Shown in pieces: positions 34,725 to 46,348 of a DNA stretch of 64,000 nucleotides. Under the pieces are notes generated by a model that did no database searches, was not told where the DNA came from, and saw only the letters and a list, made by a program, of their open reading frames with translations. This DNA comes from Medicago truncatula (taxonomy: Eukaryota > Streptophyta > Magnoliopsida > Fabales > Fabaceae), in NCBI RefSeq assembly GCF_003473485.1, contig NC_053043.1:11728001-11792000 (forward strand), read 5' to 3'. The position numbers and the translations under genes were made by a program. Position 1 is the stretch's first letter; each line of letters begins with the position of its first letter.

Positions 34725-37580
34725 AAAAAGAAATTAGGACATTAAAATAAGGTCTCCTAACAAAACAAAAAATGAATTTTCCGATAAGAGATTGATGAAT
34801 TATGAATTTTTAAAGCACCAAAAACTGAGAACCCAAAACAACAGAAACATCGACATGAAAATCAAATTGTGAGCTCATTTTTTTCAGAGACCTTTATAAA
34901 AGTTCACAGAAAGAATTTGAAAAGTTTCATATCATTTTGAGGACGCCTCAAAAAAAAAATTTTGTTTTTGACGAAAACATGCAAAATCACTATTTTGTTC
35001 TGAGTAAGCATATAATCACAATTCAATATCATTTCCCAATTTTATAGGCATGTTTAGAACATGATATGAACCTCCACCATAAAAAAATTTAGTTCTAAAA
35101 CGAAGGATGAATTACTTATGAATCTTTTAGGAAATTCATAGTTATGAAAAACAAAAATTCATAACTAATTCGCTCATCGTTTAAAAACTTCAAAATTATG
35201 GAACTAAATTTGACACTTGAGCTTATACTTACTCAGAATAAAATTGTGATTTTGCACGTTTTGGTTGAAAAATTAAAATAAATAGAGGCGTCTTCAGAAT
35301 GATAAGAACTTAATAGATACTTTCTATGTATTTTTTAAGAGGTCTTCGTAGAAAATCAATTCAAAATTTGATTTCTGTAACACCCCGTTTTCCCAATATA
35401 AAAATTTCTTAAAACATTTATTAGAGTAAGCATCATAAACAACGGGATATCACATATAACATAATCCAAAACAGTTAAATAATAATTTAACCAAATATCT
35501 TAAACATTGCAGCGGAAATTATATCATAATCCATAAAACGTTTTGGCATGCAGGCCCCATCAATATAATCTCAAAAGAGTTAGTTCAATATCACAAATAG
35601 CATATTATTCATGTAATAGAACGAAGTATGCATAACATATAGCCCCATCATGTTACGTATCAGAGCGACCTAGACGACACAGTGAAGGCAAGGCCACTCA
35701 CGACGGAACTGCACACTAAGCACGATCACCTGCAAGTTACCCATACGAATGGCAACATTTTCAAGCAGAAGGGGTGGGATTACATAACAAAATAATGTTA
35801 ATCAAAGTAATTTGAATCATAAATTAACATTAACATCATAATCAATCTTAAACAACTTTGCATATATGATAAACATTTATCACGTAATCACATATTCAAT
35901 CGTCATCAACAACATAGCATATTAGACATGACAATGCGACAATGCTCTTAGACTCCTTATATGCATGTGGTGCCAATCGTCATCATAAGTATTAATATAC
36001 TTTAAACGTGCGGAGGACAAAGCTCCTAATAAATCGTGCGGAGGACAAAGCTCCTAATAATCGTGGTGAGGACTAAGCTCAATGAATGCTAATGCATGGA
36101 CTCTTATCAACAAATCATTGTAACCATCATATCAATGTGCATCCAATAATTTGGAGCTAAACGTCATCTTATTCATCATATATAGACATTATGCACTTAG
36201 TTAAATAACAGCAGCAGCATAGTCAAGTCACACAACACAAGATGATATCATTATATCAATTGCAATTCAATGACATCATAATATTTCATTCATATCTTAC
36301 ATAATGTATAATACATTAATTCATGCTCAATTAATATCATTATATCTTAAATGGCTTTACATATTGCATTAAACGTCATCTTTAGGTCTCATTACCATTA
36401 GGGGTTCACTCTTGATCAAAACGTGCGACACAGATCGCACAAACACTCAAGGCACTCCAATCTGGAAGTGCTCGCGAGGCGAGAGTATCTACTCGCCATG
36501 GCGAGTACAAGCCAACTCCCCAACTAATGTTGTTCTGGGTTCAATCTTGTCCTACATTCATTCCTAATCATTACTAGGTATGTTCAGGCACTCAAGGTCC
36601 AACTAAAAAGTCGAAATTGCAAAATCTTACATGTTCTCTGCCTTAACTAGCTATGGCGAGTAAGGTTGCTCGCTGTACCAAAAAGACTCGCGAGGCGAAT
36701 GGAAGGGCTCGCGTGGCGAGCGATGAAGTTCATCACTTGCGAGGCGAGATTCATAGCTCGCCATGGCGAGCGATGAATTTAGGCTCGGACATGATGCACT
36801 TTCTACACGAAAATCATCATCTAACAAGGTTCTAAGCCTAATTTCAATCTCAGAATTCATCCTAAACATATTCTAAGGTTGTAGGATGGTTTCTACATCA
36901 ATCTAACATCATTATACCGTTTGATCATCAATTTTTAGGGTTTTGACCTAGTTTTCGTTTTCTCCAATTCAATCCCAATTCTTGTTAACTAATCATCAGA
37001 ATTACAATCAATTACCATTACTGAGTTATTAGTCTCACCCTTACCTGGTTATGAAGAAATCGCAGCTCTCTCTTTGATCTTCTCCCTGCTAAGCTTTTTC
37101 TGCCTTTTCCAAAAGTTTTCACGTACAATAGTTTTTCCAACAATTAGGTCTTCTCTTATTTATATTTCTTCCTAATAACTTATCTTATTTCACTTTCTCC
37201 CCCAAAACTCTCTAAAATCTCAAAACAACCCTTAACTAAATATTTTATATTATTTTCAAATCTTTATTTTATTTAACAATAAAATAAGTCCCTTAATCTT
37301 ATCAAATCTTCCAAAACTCATAACTTATTACAATATCAACCAAACCATCAAGATATTAGTAAATCATTCAAATCATACTAAAATCATGCATATATTATAT
37401 AAATATAATATAATCGCCTAAACTCGATTAAATAAACGATTAACGAAAGTGGACGTTACAATTTCTAAGTTGAGGTTTTCATTGTTTTGGTTTTTAAGCT
37501 TTTGACGATTTGAAAATTCATAATTAATTCGTTTCTTGTCAGAAAATCTAAGTTTTTGTGGGAAGCCTAATTTTAAAGTA
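34725..37580. mobile_element. Foldback element with imperfect long inverted repeats, interrupted by a solo LTR
   Basis: The left arm (about 34725-35000) is the imperfect inverse of a right arm made of 35222-35375 plus 37466-37580. Shared blocks include ACGCCTC, GTGCAAAATCAC, TCTGAGTAAG, CCAAAACAA and AATTATGAATTTT. The right arm is continuous only when the inserted LTR is removed. The outer ends are diffuse and no TSD was found. Confidence 0.6.
35376..37460 (-). mobile_element. Solo LTR (2085 bp) with 5-bp TSD
   Basis: It begins TGTAACACCCCG and ends GGACGTTACA on the plus strand and is flanked by perfect ATTTC repeats (35371-35375 and 37461-37465). A minus-strand TATA box (TATAAATA, 37157-37164) followed by a purine-rich leader suggests minus orientation. 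It carries many CTCGCCATGGCGAG-type motifs at 36465-36770. No internal retroelement sequence adjoins it, so the element was reduced by LTR-LTR recombination. Confidence 0.85.
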
Positions 37581-37690
37581 ATAAAAATATTCTGTAACAC
37601 ACGGAAACCACACTCTTAGTACATGCTCGCGCTTCATAATTTATGACATGTAAATATGAAAAAAATCAATTCAAGTTTTTGAAACTTTTT

Positions 37691-38691
37691 GCTATTTAGA
37701 TGAAGGAACGGTGAAATGAAATAATCGATGCTTGGAAAGAGAACTACAAGAAAATATGAAAATGAGAACAACTACAAACAAATGGAAACGTTTCAAATCT
37801 TTAATCAATTTTATAGGAAGAAAAAAAAAAAGATACACACTTATAGGAATGAATCAAATGGATGATACTAAAGTACCATAGAAACATACAAACAAACAAA
37901 TGAAACATACAAACAAACAAAAACAGTTGAATTCCCTCCCAATATTTTAAAACTTCGACTGCAAGTAATTGATGGCATTCTTGTCCAATTGAAAAGCCAT
38001 AATGAGAACTTCGCTAGCTATTTCAGGTGTAGCCCCAAACACTGCATTGCCAATAGTTATAGCTCCTGGATTCTGGCTACTAAGAGCAGCAATGGCAACA
38101 ACATTGTTGTATCCAATATTTCTTTGATAGTGAATGAGACCTATAGGAAGAAACACAAACACATCTCCCTTATGTAGAACTTTACAAAAGTGGCGGTTTT
38201 CTGGGTTTGAAGTGATGAATCCAACTTCTAATGTTCCTTCAAGAACAGTGCATATTTCGGTAGCACGAGGATGTGAGTGAGGAGAGTTAACACCCCATGG
38301 TGCTATATCAACACAAGCCATTGAGATCCCTAGTGTGTTCAATCCTCGTAGCTGAGATGCAAAGACTGGAGTCACTCTTGACCCAACAACATTAGTAGTG
38401 TTGCCTGCTATGTGAAGGCCACTAAAAAGGAAATCATTTGCCTCAACAAGTTTTGGATCCTTGCATACTGAATTCCCTAACATTGTCACAAATGATAGAG
38501 GAAAAAATTGTTAGAATCTTAATGAATTTTCTAAGTATAAATTTTACTTATGAAGTTCCAGTAACCAACTCTTTTCTAGTAACCAACTAAAGTGGCGGTT
38601 TTCTGGGTTTGGATTTCAGATTTTGTTGTTGTTCTCTTTCCAAGTATCGATTATTTCATTTTACTATTCCATCCTCTAAATAGGAGAAAAA
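37691..38691 (-). pseudogene. Germin-like pseudogene 1: exon 2 only
   Basis: The open frame 37947-38489 encodes the whole germin cupin domain except what exon 1 provides. The homologue of exon 2 starts at 38476, right after the retained splice-acceptor AG, so the ATG used by the open frame lies in old intron sequence. Signal peptide and the first disulfide cysteine are missing. Box 1 ([10 protein letters not shown]) and the box 2 His are kept, but an extra Leu is inserted in box 2 ([11 protein letters not shown]). Flanks are rearranged: 38631-38683 is an inverted copy of 37691-37745, and 38589-38611 repeats a piece of the gene itself. A secreted function is unlikely. Confidence 0.8.
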
Positions 38692-39237
38692 TTCTGAAAC
38701 TTGAAATGATTTTTTTGTTCATATTTACATTCCATAAACTATGAAGTCCGAACACGTACTAATAGTGTGTGCAATATATTGTAACAAATTATGATTATTT
38801 TTTTTAATGATACAAACAATATAACAAATATAATATTTTTCAAAAAAAATATAACAAATATAATATAAATTTTTATATTTTTGAATGACACCAATCAAAT
38901 AGCATTCTTATGGTCAAATTTGCTTAGGAGTATAATTGAAAGGAGAAAAAGTCAGCCCAAAACAATCTACTTTCGTTGTATATAGGATAGATTATTATTA
39001 TTATTATTATTAGTATACCAAATGCATCACGTGATCTTTTAAGTTTAATATTTGTACCGATTAATCTTTTTAGTTTTAAAATTATCATTTATCTTGATCG
39101 AAGTGAACAAGTTAGTCTTTTTTTTTTTTAAAACAAATTGATTCATTTTTCCATCAGACTAAGTGTTTACATGACCATTTCAAATGGATGTATTGACGTA
39201 GAAGATCCAAAAAGTATTTATGATACACACATGATTA

Positions 39238-39271
<34 letters not shown>

Positions 39272-39274
<3 letters not shown>

Positions 39275-41270
39275 GGTGTATCAAGTGAGAGTGTTTTTAT
39301 TATGAGAGGTGAGAGGAGTAAATCACAGCCCTTGGATCAATCATTACCATGATATTTAATTTTTATTAATGTAGGTAATCATTCACACCTTCATCCCCTT
39401 ATTTCTCTCGCGTTCTTATTAATCTTGTTTTCTCAGATTTCATCCATGATGCCCCCACTACACATCTATCTTTCTACTTGAAATCGATTGGTTTCTCTTC
39501 ATTTTCATTTGAATTGCTTTGTTCCCCTGTTCTAAATCCTTATTTAATTTTTACATTGTAATTGCTTTGTTCCCATGTGCTCTTCTCCTCATGTGTAATT
39601 GACGTAAAATAACAATTCTTCTTTAACAAAAAACACCAAAAATTGGTTATTATTATTATTATTATTATTATTCTTTTGAACAAGAAAAGGGTTATATTTT
39701 TGAACAACGAATTGCCTCCTACGAGAGTTGCTGTTCTTACTTCCCCAGGATTATGATTTCCAGTTTTGTACCATTTATGCAGCTATAAGAATCGTTGTTG
39801 TTGTTGTTGTCAATCTCTTCCCAAACAAAAATCAAATTAAAACATAAACTTTTTTTTAAAAAAATCAACCCCAAAGCTTCGATATTCAACAATGGAGGCT
39901 TGCTATTCATGCTTTTCAATCGAACAAATCTCTTCTTTGAAATAACATTGAATTCTCTTATTTCACTTTTTTTTTCTTTTTAATTTCATAAATTAATTTA
40001 ATTTCTTATAAAGTAAGTTGAAAAGTTAGAATCCAAAGGTAGAATAAAAAAGTTTTCAAATCTGGAAATCTTTAGAAGAAGAAGAGGAAATTTGTATGAG
40101 GCAAAAGAAACCAAAACAGTACGAAGAAGAAGAAGGAGAAAACGAAGCCACGCTTGAGAAGAATGGGAGATTAATCACATGGTTTTAGTATATTTTAAAG
40201 CTGAAAGCATCTTAGCCATTGGATTTAACCGGATGGTTGCTAATTACTCATATATATATATATATAGGGCATATCAAGTGAGAGGACTTGTTATAGTGGG
40301 AGATGAGAGGAGTAATTAGCAACCATCCGATTAAATCCAATGGCTAAGATGCTTTCAGCTTTAAAATATACTAAAACCATGTGATTAATCTCCCATTCTT
40401 CTCAAGTGTGGCTTCGTTTTCTCCTTCTTCTTCTTCGTACTGTTTTGGTTTCTTTTGCCTCATACAAATTTCCTCTTCTTCTTCTTAAGATTTCCAGATT
40501 TGAAAACTTTTTTATTCTACCTTTGGATTCTAACTTTTCAACTTACTTTATAAGAAATTAAATTAATTTATGAAATTAAAAAGAAAAAAAAAAGTGAAAT
40601 AAGAGAATTCAATGTTATTTCAAAGAAGAGATTTGTTCGATTGAAAAGCATGAATAGAAAGCCTCCATTGTTGAATATCGAAGCTTTGGGGAAAAAAAAA
40701 AGTTTATGTTTTAATTTGATTTTTGTTTGGGAAGAGATTGACAACAACAACAACAACAACAACGATTCTTATAGCTGCATAAATGGTACAAAACTGGAAA
40801 TCATAATTCTGGGGAAGTAAGAACAGCAACACTCGTAGGAGGCAATTCGTTGTTCAGAAATATAACCTTTTTCTTGTTCAAAAGAATAATAATAACCAAT
40901 TTTTGGTGTTTTATGTTAAAGAAGAATTGTTATTTTAGGTCAATTACACATGAGGAGAAGAGCACATGGGAACAAAGCAATTACAATGTAAAAATTAAAT
41001 AAGGATTTAAAACAGGGGAACAAAGCAATTCAAATGAAAATGAAGAGAAACCAATCGATTTCAAGTAGAAAGATAGATGTGTAGTGGGGGCATCATGGAT
41101 GAAATCTGAGAAAACAAGATTAATAAGAACGCGAGAGAAATAAGGTGATGAAGGTGTGAATGATTACCTACATTAATAAAAATTAAATATCATGGTAATG
41201 ATTGATCCAAGGGCTGTGATTTACTCCTCTCACCTCTCATAATAAAAGCACTCTCACTTGATACACCCTC
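39272..41270. mobile_element. 2-kb inverted-repeat (hairpin) element made of two head-to-head units
   Basis: The left arm (39272-40249) is a near-perfect reverse complement of the right arm (40310-41270). The right unit (40266-41270) is complete, with its own terminal inverted repeats around ATATCAAGTGAGAG; the left unit lacks about 45 bp at its inner end. TA repeats lie at both outer borders and in the centre. The other copy of the segmental duplication has an empty site near 56155. The open frames at 39795-39983 (plus) and 40568-40762 (minus) are mirror images of each other and not genes. Confidence 0.85.
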
Positions 41271-41768
41271 TATATACATATATCAATTCAATCTCAATCT
41301 TATATATAAATATTTAATCAATATTATATATTAACTAATTGCTCGATTTTGTTCAAACTAAGATTGAATAATATACATATGAATCATAGTTTTCACAGCG
41401 GTGAATTTCAATCTACCAATTTAGCAATAAACATAATATAAACATTTTCTTCCACCTATTAACCATATAACAATGAATTTAAACATACCAACTTAACAAT
41501 AAACGTGCACACATATACCTTTTTTAACAGAGTTTGGTGAAAATAGAGTAATTATTATTTTATTTTTACAAAGGAAAGAGAGTTTGGTGGTAATATTAGG
41601 TAAAAGTTGTGAAAAAAGGTGAGAGAGTTGGATTTGAATTCTTTTTTAATCCATTGTCTCATGCGGTTCAGTCTATCTTAATCTCATTCATTCACTTATA
41701 TGTTTTCCCAGTAATAAAGATAATAAAATAAAATAGGATATACAAATTAAATATTAGAATACTTATAA

Positions 41769-42348
41769 GAGCACCCACATCCATGCCATCCATATGAGTA
41801 GTATAAATGGGTCCCATATAATATTTTATATTACTTCACACTTTCCAATTATTTAAACCATTCAACTACATTTTTCTAAGAGGAATGCTAGCAACACTCT
41901 CTTTTGAGTACTCTCTCTAGCACTTACTTTTTTATTGGGTGAAATTCATGTAGGACTTACTCTTTGAAAATGAAACTCATATAAAGTGGTGAAACATATA
42001 TTGATTTCACCCAATAAAAGAATGAGTGCTAGAGAGAGTGCTCAAAAGAGAATGTTGTTAGCATTCATCTTTTTCTAAATATTCATACCACTCTCCAAAA
42101 CTCTAAAATAGGTCCCACTAATCTTACAATATACTTCAATTTTATATTTTAAACTAATAAAATATTGATAAAAGGTGAAAAAGGAAGAGAATGGCACCGT
42201 AGTAAACAATTTCCACCACCACAATATCACCAATGTCACCCAACTCTATGTCACCCAAGTATTTTTCATCAATTAGCAGTGTCCAAGCAGTATCCAAACT
42301 GACACACAAAGGAACACGTTGGCAATACCACTGCCGATATTTGTGCTC
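41769..42348. mobile_element. PIF/Harbinger-like non-autonomous element (580 bp) with TAA TSD
   Basis: It begins GAGCACCC and ends GTGCTC, flanked by TAA on both sides. The homologous position in the other duplicate (near 56653) reads CTTATAAATAGT with a single TAA, which is a clean empty site. It hosts a nested MITE at 41880-42069. Confidence 0.8.
41880..42069. mobile_element. Nested palindromic MITE (190 bp) with 9-bp TSD
   Basis: The ends GAGGAATGCTAGCAAC and GTTGTTAGCATTCATC are inverted repeats that continue through ACTCTCTCTAGCAC. Perfect TTTTTCTAA repeats flank it at 41871-41879 and 42070-42078. The 9-bp TSD points to a Mutator-type source. Confidence 0.85.
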
Positions 42349-42712
42349 TAAATAGTATTGTTCAATCTACTTGTAATAATTTTGCTCAAAAAAAAAAAAA
42401 ATCTACTTGTAATAATGTAAACCATAGTAAAATGATACTTTTAATTAATGGCCCTCGTTTCCTTTTGTTGATTTATTACTGCTGCTTCACAGACCTGCTC
42501 ACATTGGGTTTTCCACTCCATTTCCTTTTAAAACAGTTTTCAGAATGGACAGAGCAAAAGAGATACTCCATATATGACTTTGTTTGTGCAAGGAAAATGT
42601 AAACTACTAAATTGTACAATATTATTTGTTTTATATGGTGCCTGTTTAGTTACTACCTTTTCAATCCTCCTTACCACTAGCCAGCTGGTTAGGAAAAAGG
42701 TAATTGGGCGGT

Positions 42713-43370
42713 TTGGTTTGGTTCGGTTGACTTTTAAAATAAAATCCAAACCAAACCAAACTATTGCGGTTTGAATTGGATCGGTTGGTGTGGTTTTTTA
42801 TACAATAATTTTTTTTTGTTTCCAACATTAAAATCAAATTAAAAAACTAAAAAAGAACATATTTTCAACAATGTTTTAAATTTCATCCAGCATTACAATT
42901 TTATTTTCATCCAACAATGTATCCAACTACGTAGAGCAAATTTAAACGCGGACAAAAAGTAATCATATTTTGTAAGAAATACAAAAGATTAAATTTTCTA
43001 TCATTCTCTAAGAGTTCAAGTAGTACGTAAATACATTTTTGAAAGAAAAAACAAAGAAGAAACTTAAGGAGAGAAAAATATGTCATTTTATTAAAGTTTG
43101 CATTGAGTTTCTATATGTCATTTTATTAAAGTTGTCATTTTCTTATATTGCGGTTTGGTTTGGTTTGGTTGGTAAAATCAAAACCGCAAACCAAACCAAA
43201 CCATGCGGTCGCGTAAAAAATTGATACGAATACATTCAAACCCGATGGGGATTTTTTGCGGTTTCGGTTTGCGTTGGTTCGGTTTGCGTTGGTTTGCGTT
43301 GGTTCGGTTTGCGTTGGTTCGGTTTGCGGTTTTTCTATTGGACTGGTTCGGTTTTGAACACCCATATTCT
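42713..43370 (+). mobile_element. GGGTGTTC-ended repeat, copy B
   Basis: Same family as 9615-10060, with its right end preserved (GGTTCGGTTTTGAACACCC). It contains an internal inverted repeat of CGGTTTGGTTTGG (43150-43207) and a short tandem array of GGTTTGCGTTGGTTC-like units (43258-43335) absent from the sister copy at 57000-57620. The frames at 43135-43540 arise from these repeats. Confidence 0.6.
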
Positions 43371-43832
43371 CTCATGCTCATTTCAATATTCGTTTTAATG
43401 TTGTGTGCACTTATTGAAAAAATAATTGGTTTAAATGATTTCAAATAATAAAATGTATTTGTTCTAGACCGACTCCCGCGGTCCAATAATCCATAATCCT
43501 CAAATAAGAGAGAGAATTTCACTGGCACATCATCGAACAAGAACTAACATCCATTTGGACCGTTCATCTAACGACTTCATGGTATTCTTGCCAAGTTTGA
43601 CGGGGTTCGTTACAATCCGATCAATCCAAGTTGATGCAATGGGTAGCGGGGAGGGGATACTTGAACTCTATCGAATATGGATTCGAGATTCAACTTTTCA
43701 CATCCGTTGATCAGGATGTATACGAGGATACTCACATCCTATCAACTTTTTATAAAGACAGTACATAATAATGATGGTATCTAATCATAATCTTATGGCA
43801 GAATCAAACTGTTGAGAATATCTTCAGTTGAT

Positions 43833-44189
43833 CTAAGTAACGTGAGAAACATATCGATCCACGGGAACATGATGTGGTGCAAAAAAAATCGAGAACATGT
43901 TCATCACGTCGTCGTCGTTCTTTAATTCTAGCTGATTAAACGTTATTCTCCCATCGTCCAACGTTGGACGTTCATACCAAATGTATTCCACCCTCCTTGT
44001 GTCTCCGGGGTTGAGTCCATGGTTGATCTCATGCAGTTGATCATTGAGATCTTTTAACAATGACATTAATGTACCGAACCTTGAACATTTGAGGATTTCC
44101 ACCGTTGAAGCGTATGCAAACATTGTACAAATCAGCCATTTTTTCAAATCTACACCATAAAAAAAATAAACAATCAATGAATAACTCAT
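43833..44189 (-). CDS. Unidentified ORF, possibly a MULE N-terminal fragment (118 aa)
   Basis: An open frame of 118 codons with an ATG. It contains VEYIWYERPTLDDGRITF and LELKNDDDVMNMFSIFF. A stretch of LKxDDDVxxMF type is common in the N-terminal domain of plant MULE transposases, where it precedes the zinc finger, so a fragment of such a gene is the best guess. A possible splice acceptor (GGTGTAG) lies at about residue 13, which would make the real exon start there. No other transposase domain is found nearby on this strand. It starts 86 bp after the segmental duplication ends and is divergent from the BRR2-like mini-gene. Confidence 0.35.
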   Translation of the reverse strand: MSYSLIVYFFYGVDLKKWLICTMFAYASTVEILKCSRFGTLMSLLKDLNDQLHEINHGLNPGDTRRVEYIWYERPTLDDGRITFNQLELKNDDDVMNMFSIFFAPHHVPVDRYVSHVT

Positions 44190-44336
44190 TCAAACATTTG
44201 ATCAAGTGATGTTCTACGAATTTACGTTTTTTATTGGTGTTTTACGGCCTTTCAACAAGTGTGAACAGCAAATTTCTAAATAGTAGAGAATTGGGCTCTT
44301 AATTGAAGCCCAAAACACAATTATGCTCTCTCTCTC

Positions 44337-44344
44337 TATATAAA
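44337..44344 (+). promoter_or_regulatory. TATA box of the BRR2-like mini-gene
   Basis: TATATAAA after a CTCTCTCT run, 73 bp before the ATG, with a GAGAGAGAGA leader. Confidence 0.6.
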
Positions 44345-44416
44345 GTAAAGTAGGCAAGAGAGAGAGAGAATACAATCTGTTGAATTAGGGTTATTGGTGA
44401 ATTGAATTTGTGAAAG

Positions 44417-45851
44417 ATGAAAGAAGATGCTCGTAAGTCGAAATCATTGAGTTTCAAGTACACACCAAACTACAGCGAAATTAAGAAAACCGAATTCAAA
44501 GCAAATCATGTGTGTCAACGCCCGAAGCAGGAGGAGTATCTCGGTAACTATGAAGAAGTCTTCTACCAGCCTAAGACTGACGAAACCCGTGCTGCCTATG
44601 ACGAATTTCTTAACCTCATCCGCCAGCCACTTGCCGGTCAGCCACTCTCTACCCTCGGGTTTGTCGCCTATATAATCGTTGAAATTCTCAAAAACGAGAC
44701 CGGTTCTAAATATCCGTGGAATAAGAGGAAGCACATTGACTTGATTCTCAACCCTATCTCTGACCATGTCTTTGATCAGCTCCTCTCAATTTCTAAGCTT
44801 TTAACCGATTTCCATGATGACAATGTGTCTTCTTCTTCTTCTCCTCACGGTAATTCTGAATTGAATCTGTTAACCTAATTTATTATTATTATTCTTGTTG
44901 TTGTTGTTGTTACTTATGATTTTGACCCTGAAATTAATCATGTTTTTGTATGTAAAAACTGATAACCTTTACCAATTTTATTAAATTTTCAGTTATACTT
45001 ATGATTTTGTTCTAAGTTTCTGTGCATCGCTGTGTTGAAGTCTGTCACAGTTATAATGGCAACAATAAAATTAGATTGATTGTGTCCTTGAATGTTTTTT
45101 TCCCTACATCATAGCTCAGCAAAAGTATTAATTAATTGTTTGTATTCTATATGAACAAAATAAACAATGCATAACAAACAATGGTTTGTGATGGTGTGAG
45201 GTTGAATTGAAGAAGCCATGATGACATGAGACCGAGTCCTGAGGTGGAGAGGAGTGGCGGCGTGCGAAGTAAACCCTAGGTTGACTTTCAAAATAGAAAG
45301 TGACTATTTTAGAAGAAAAAGAGTCAATGCATGATAAACCTAGTCTGAAAGAGCTTGTAAAATAATATTAAAAATAACTATTTGTCATCAAATTAAATTG
45401 CGTCTGGACGAGTAACTCGAGGGTTAACCCAATTCCTGTTTCAGTTATGTCCCTGTTGTATCCCATATTTTTTGTCAATGTTCTTCTTTTGATTAGGGCA
45501 GACCAAACCCATTGTGTTCGGGCTATGACGGGTTGTAATACAGGGTTGGGTCACAGAATAATAAAATTGAAAAACTTAATATGATAGTCTTTTTGGCATT
45601 TGGATTCACAATACATCCAAGGAAGGACAAGTGTTAGAAACTTCCTTTCATGAATATGAACAGATCTTTGACTTTCCTTTTATACGCTTAGATCTTTCTG
45701 CGGAATGGATTTCTGTTTTTTATTTTTTTATTTCTGAATTGAATCTGCTAACCTAATTTATTATTATTGATTCTTTGTTACCATGTTGCTTGCAGGTAAA
45801 GAAGAACCAATTCCATTGCAGGAAGGAGGAGTTAACACTACCGTAGTTTGA
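44417..45851 (+). CDS. BRR2 N-terminal-region mini-gene (162 aa, two exons)
   Basis: Exons 44417-44849 and 45796-45851 with a GT-AG intron of 946 bp; the split codon gives SSPHG-KEEPIP and ends in VVstop. Residues about 50-135 resemble the N-terminal region that precedes the first helicase cassette of plant BRR2, the U5 snRNP DExH helicase: YQPKTDETRAAYDEFLNLI, AGQPLST, an ILKNE helix, LNPISDHVFDQL and ISKLLTDFHDD. In BRR2 this region contacts U5 proteins. No helicase domain follows, and exon 2 adds only 18 codons before a stop. TATA box, splice sites and frame are intact, so it may be expressed as a small BRR2-N protein; alternatively it is a well-preserved gene fragment. Confidence 0.7.
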
Positions 45852-46209
45852 TTATTTATGTCTGTTGTAACTCTATTATTGTTATTCCAACAAATTATTT
45901 AACTTGATTATGCCTCTATCTAATTGGTTACAATGTTTAACAACAACTCGTTATTATATATATCTTTCTATATATGCTTATGGTTATTCTATATTATGAT
46001 TTTGGAAACTACTGCTGTTACTTCTAGACATGTTTATGTTTATACTACGGTCTTGTTTAGACCTTTACTCACACACTCTCCCTTCATTGCCGTTAAATCG
46101 TATTCCTTCCAATCTTCATTCATTTTCATCAGAGCATATCCCTTTAAACATGTGTGGAATCTTACTTCATCTAGAAATAAACACAACCTCATTCTAACTC
46201 TAGGAGAAA
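45852..46209. other. Downstream region of the mini-gene, no gene seen
   Basis: Probably 3' UTR and flank. The frame at 45924-46289 is not supported. Confidence 0.4.
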
Positions 46210-46212
46210 CTA

Positions 46213-46348
46213 AGAATGTGTTTGGATGGGGGAATGTTTTGAGGGAATGTAATGTTTTGAGGGAATTCAAGGTGAATTCTATTGTTTGAATTCACCTCAA
46301 AGTAGTTGAATTCCCTCAAAACATTCCTCCATCCAAACACACTCTTAA
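46213..46348. mobile_element. Short palindromic MITE
   Basis: GTGTTTGGATGG on the left pairs with CCATCCAAACAC on the right, and GAATGTTTTGAGGGAATTCAA pairs with its inverse, giving a hairpin of about 135 bp with a small loop. No firm TSD. Confidence 0.65.

Larger units (their letters stand above)
38691..43747. repeat. Segmental duplication, spacer copy 1 (with insertions)
   Basis: Collinear with 55565-58003 at high identity once three insertions are removed: the hairpin element (about 39272-41270), a 580-bp element (41769-42348) and a 37-bp local duplication near 42385. The lengths then agree to within about 30 bp. The two copies diverge abruptly at CGCATCCTATGAAA versus CACATCCTATCAAC. Confidence 0.85.

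Noticed and set aside
39795-40762. Pair of similar 62- and 64-codon frames as a small gene family
   Set aside because: They are mirror images in the two arms of the hairpin element, with poly-A and repeat-derived differences and no domain.
44444-44767. Minus-strand frame of 107 codons over the BRR2 mini-gene
   Set aside because: Shadow of the plus-strand exon, which has recognisable BRR2-N wording and good splice sites.
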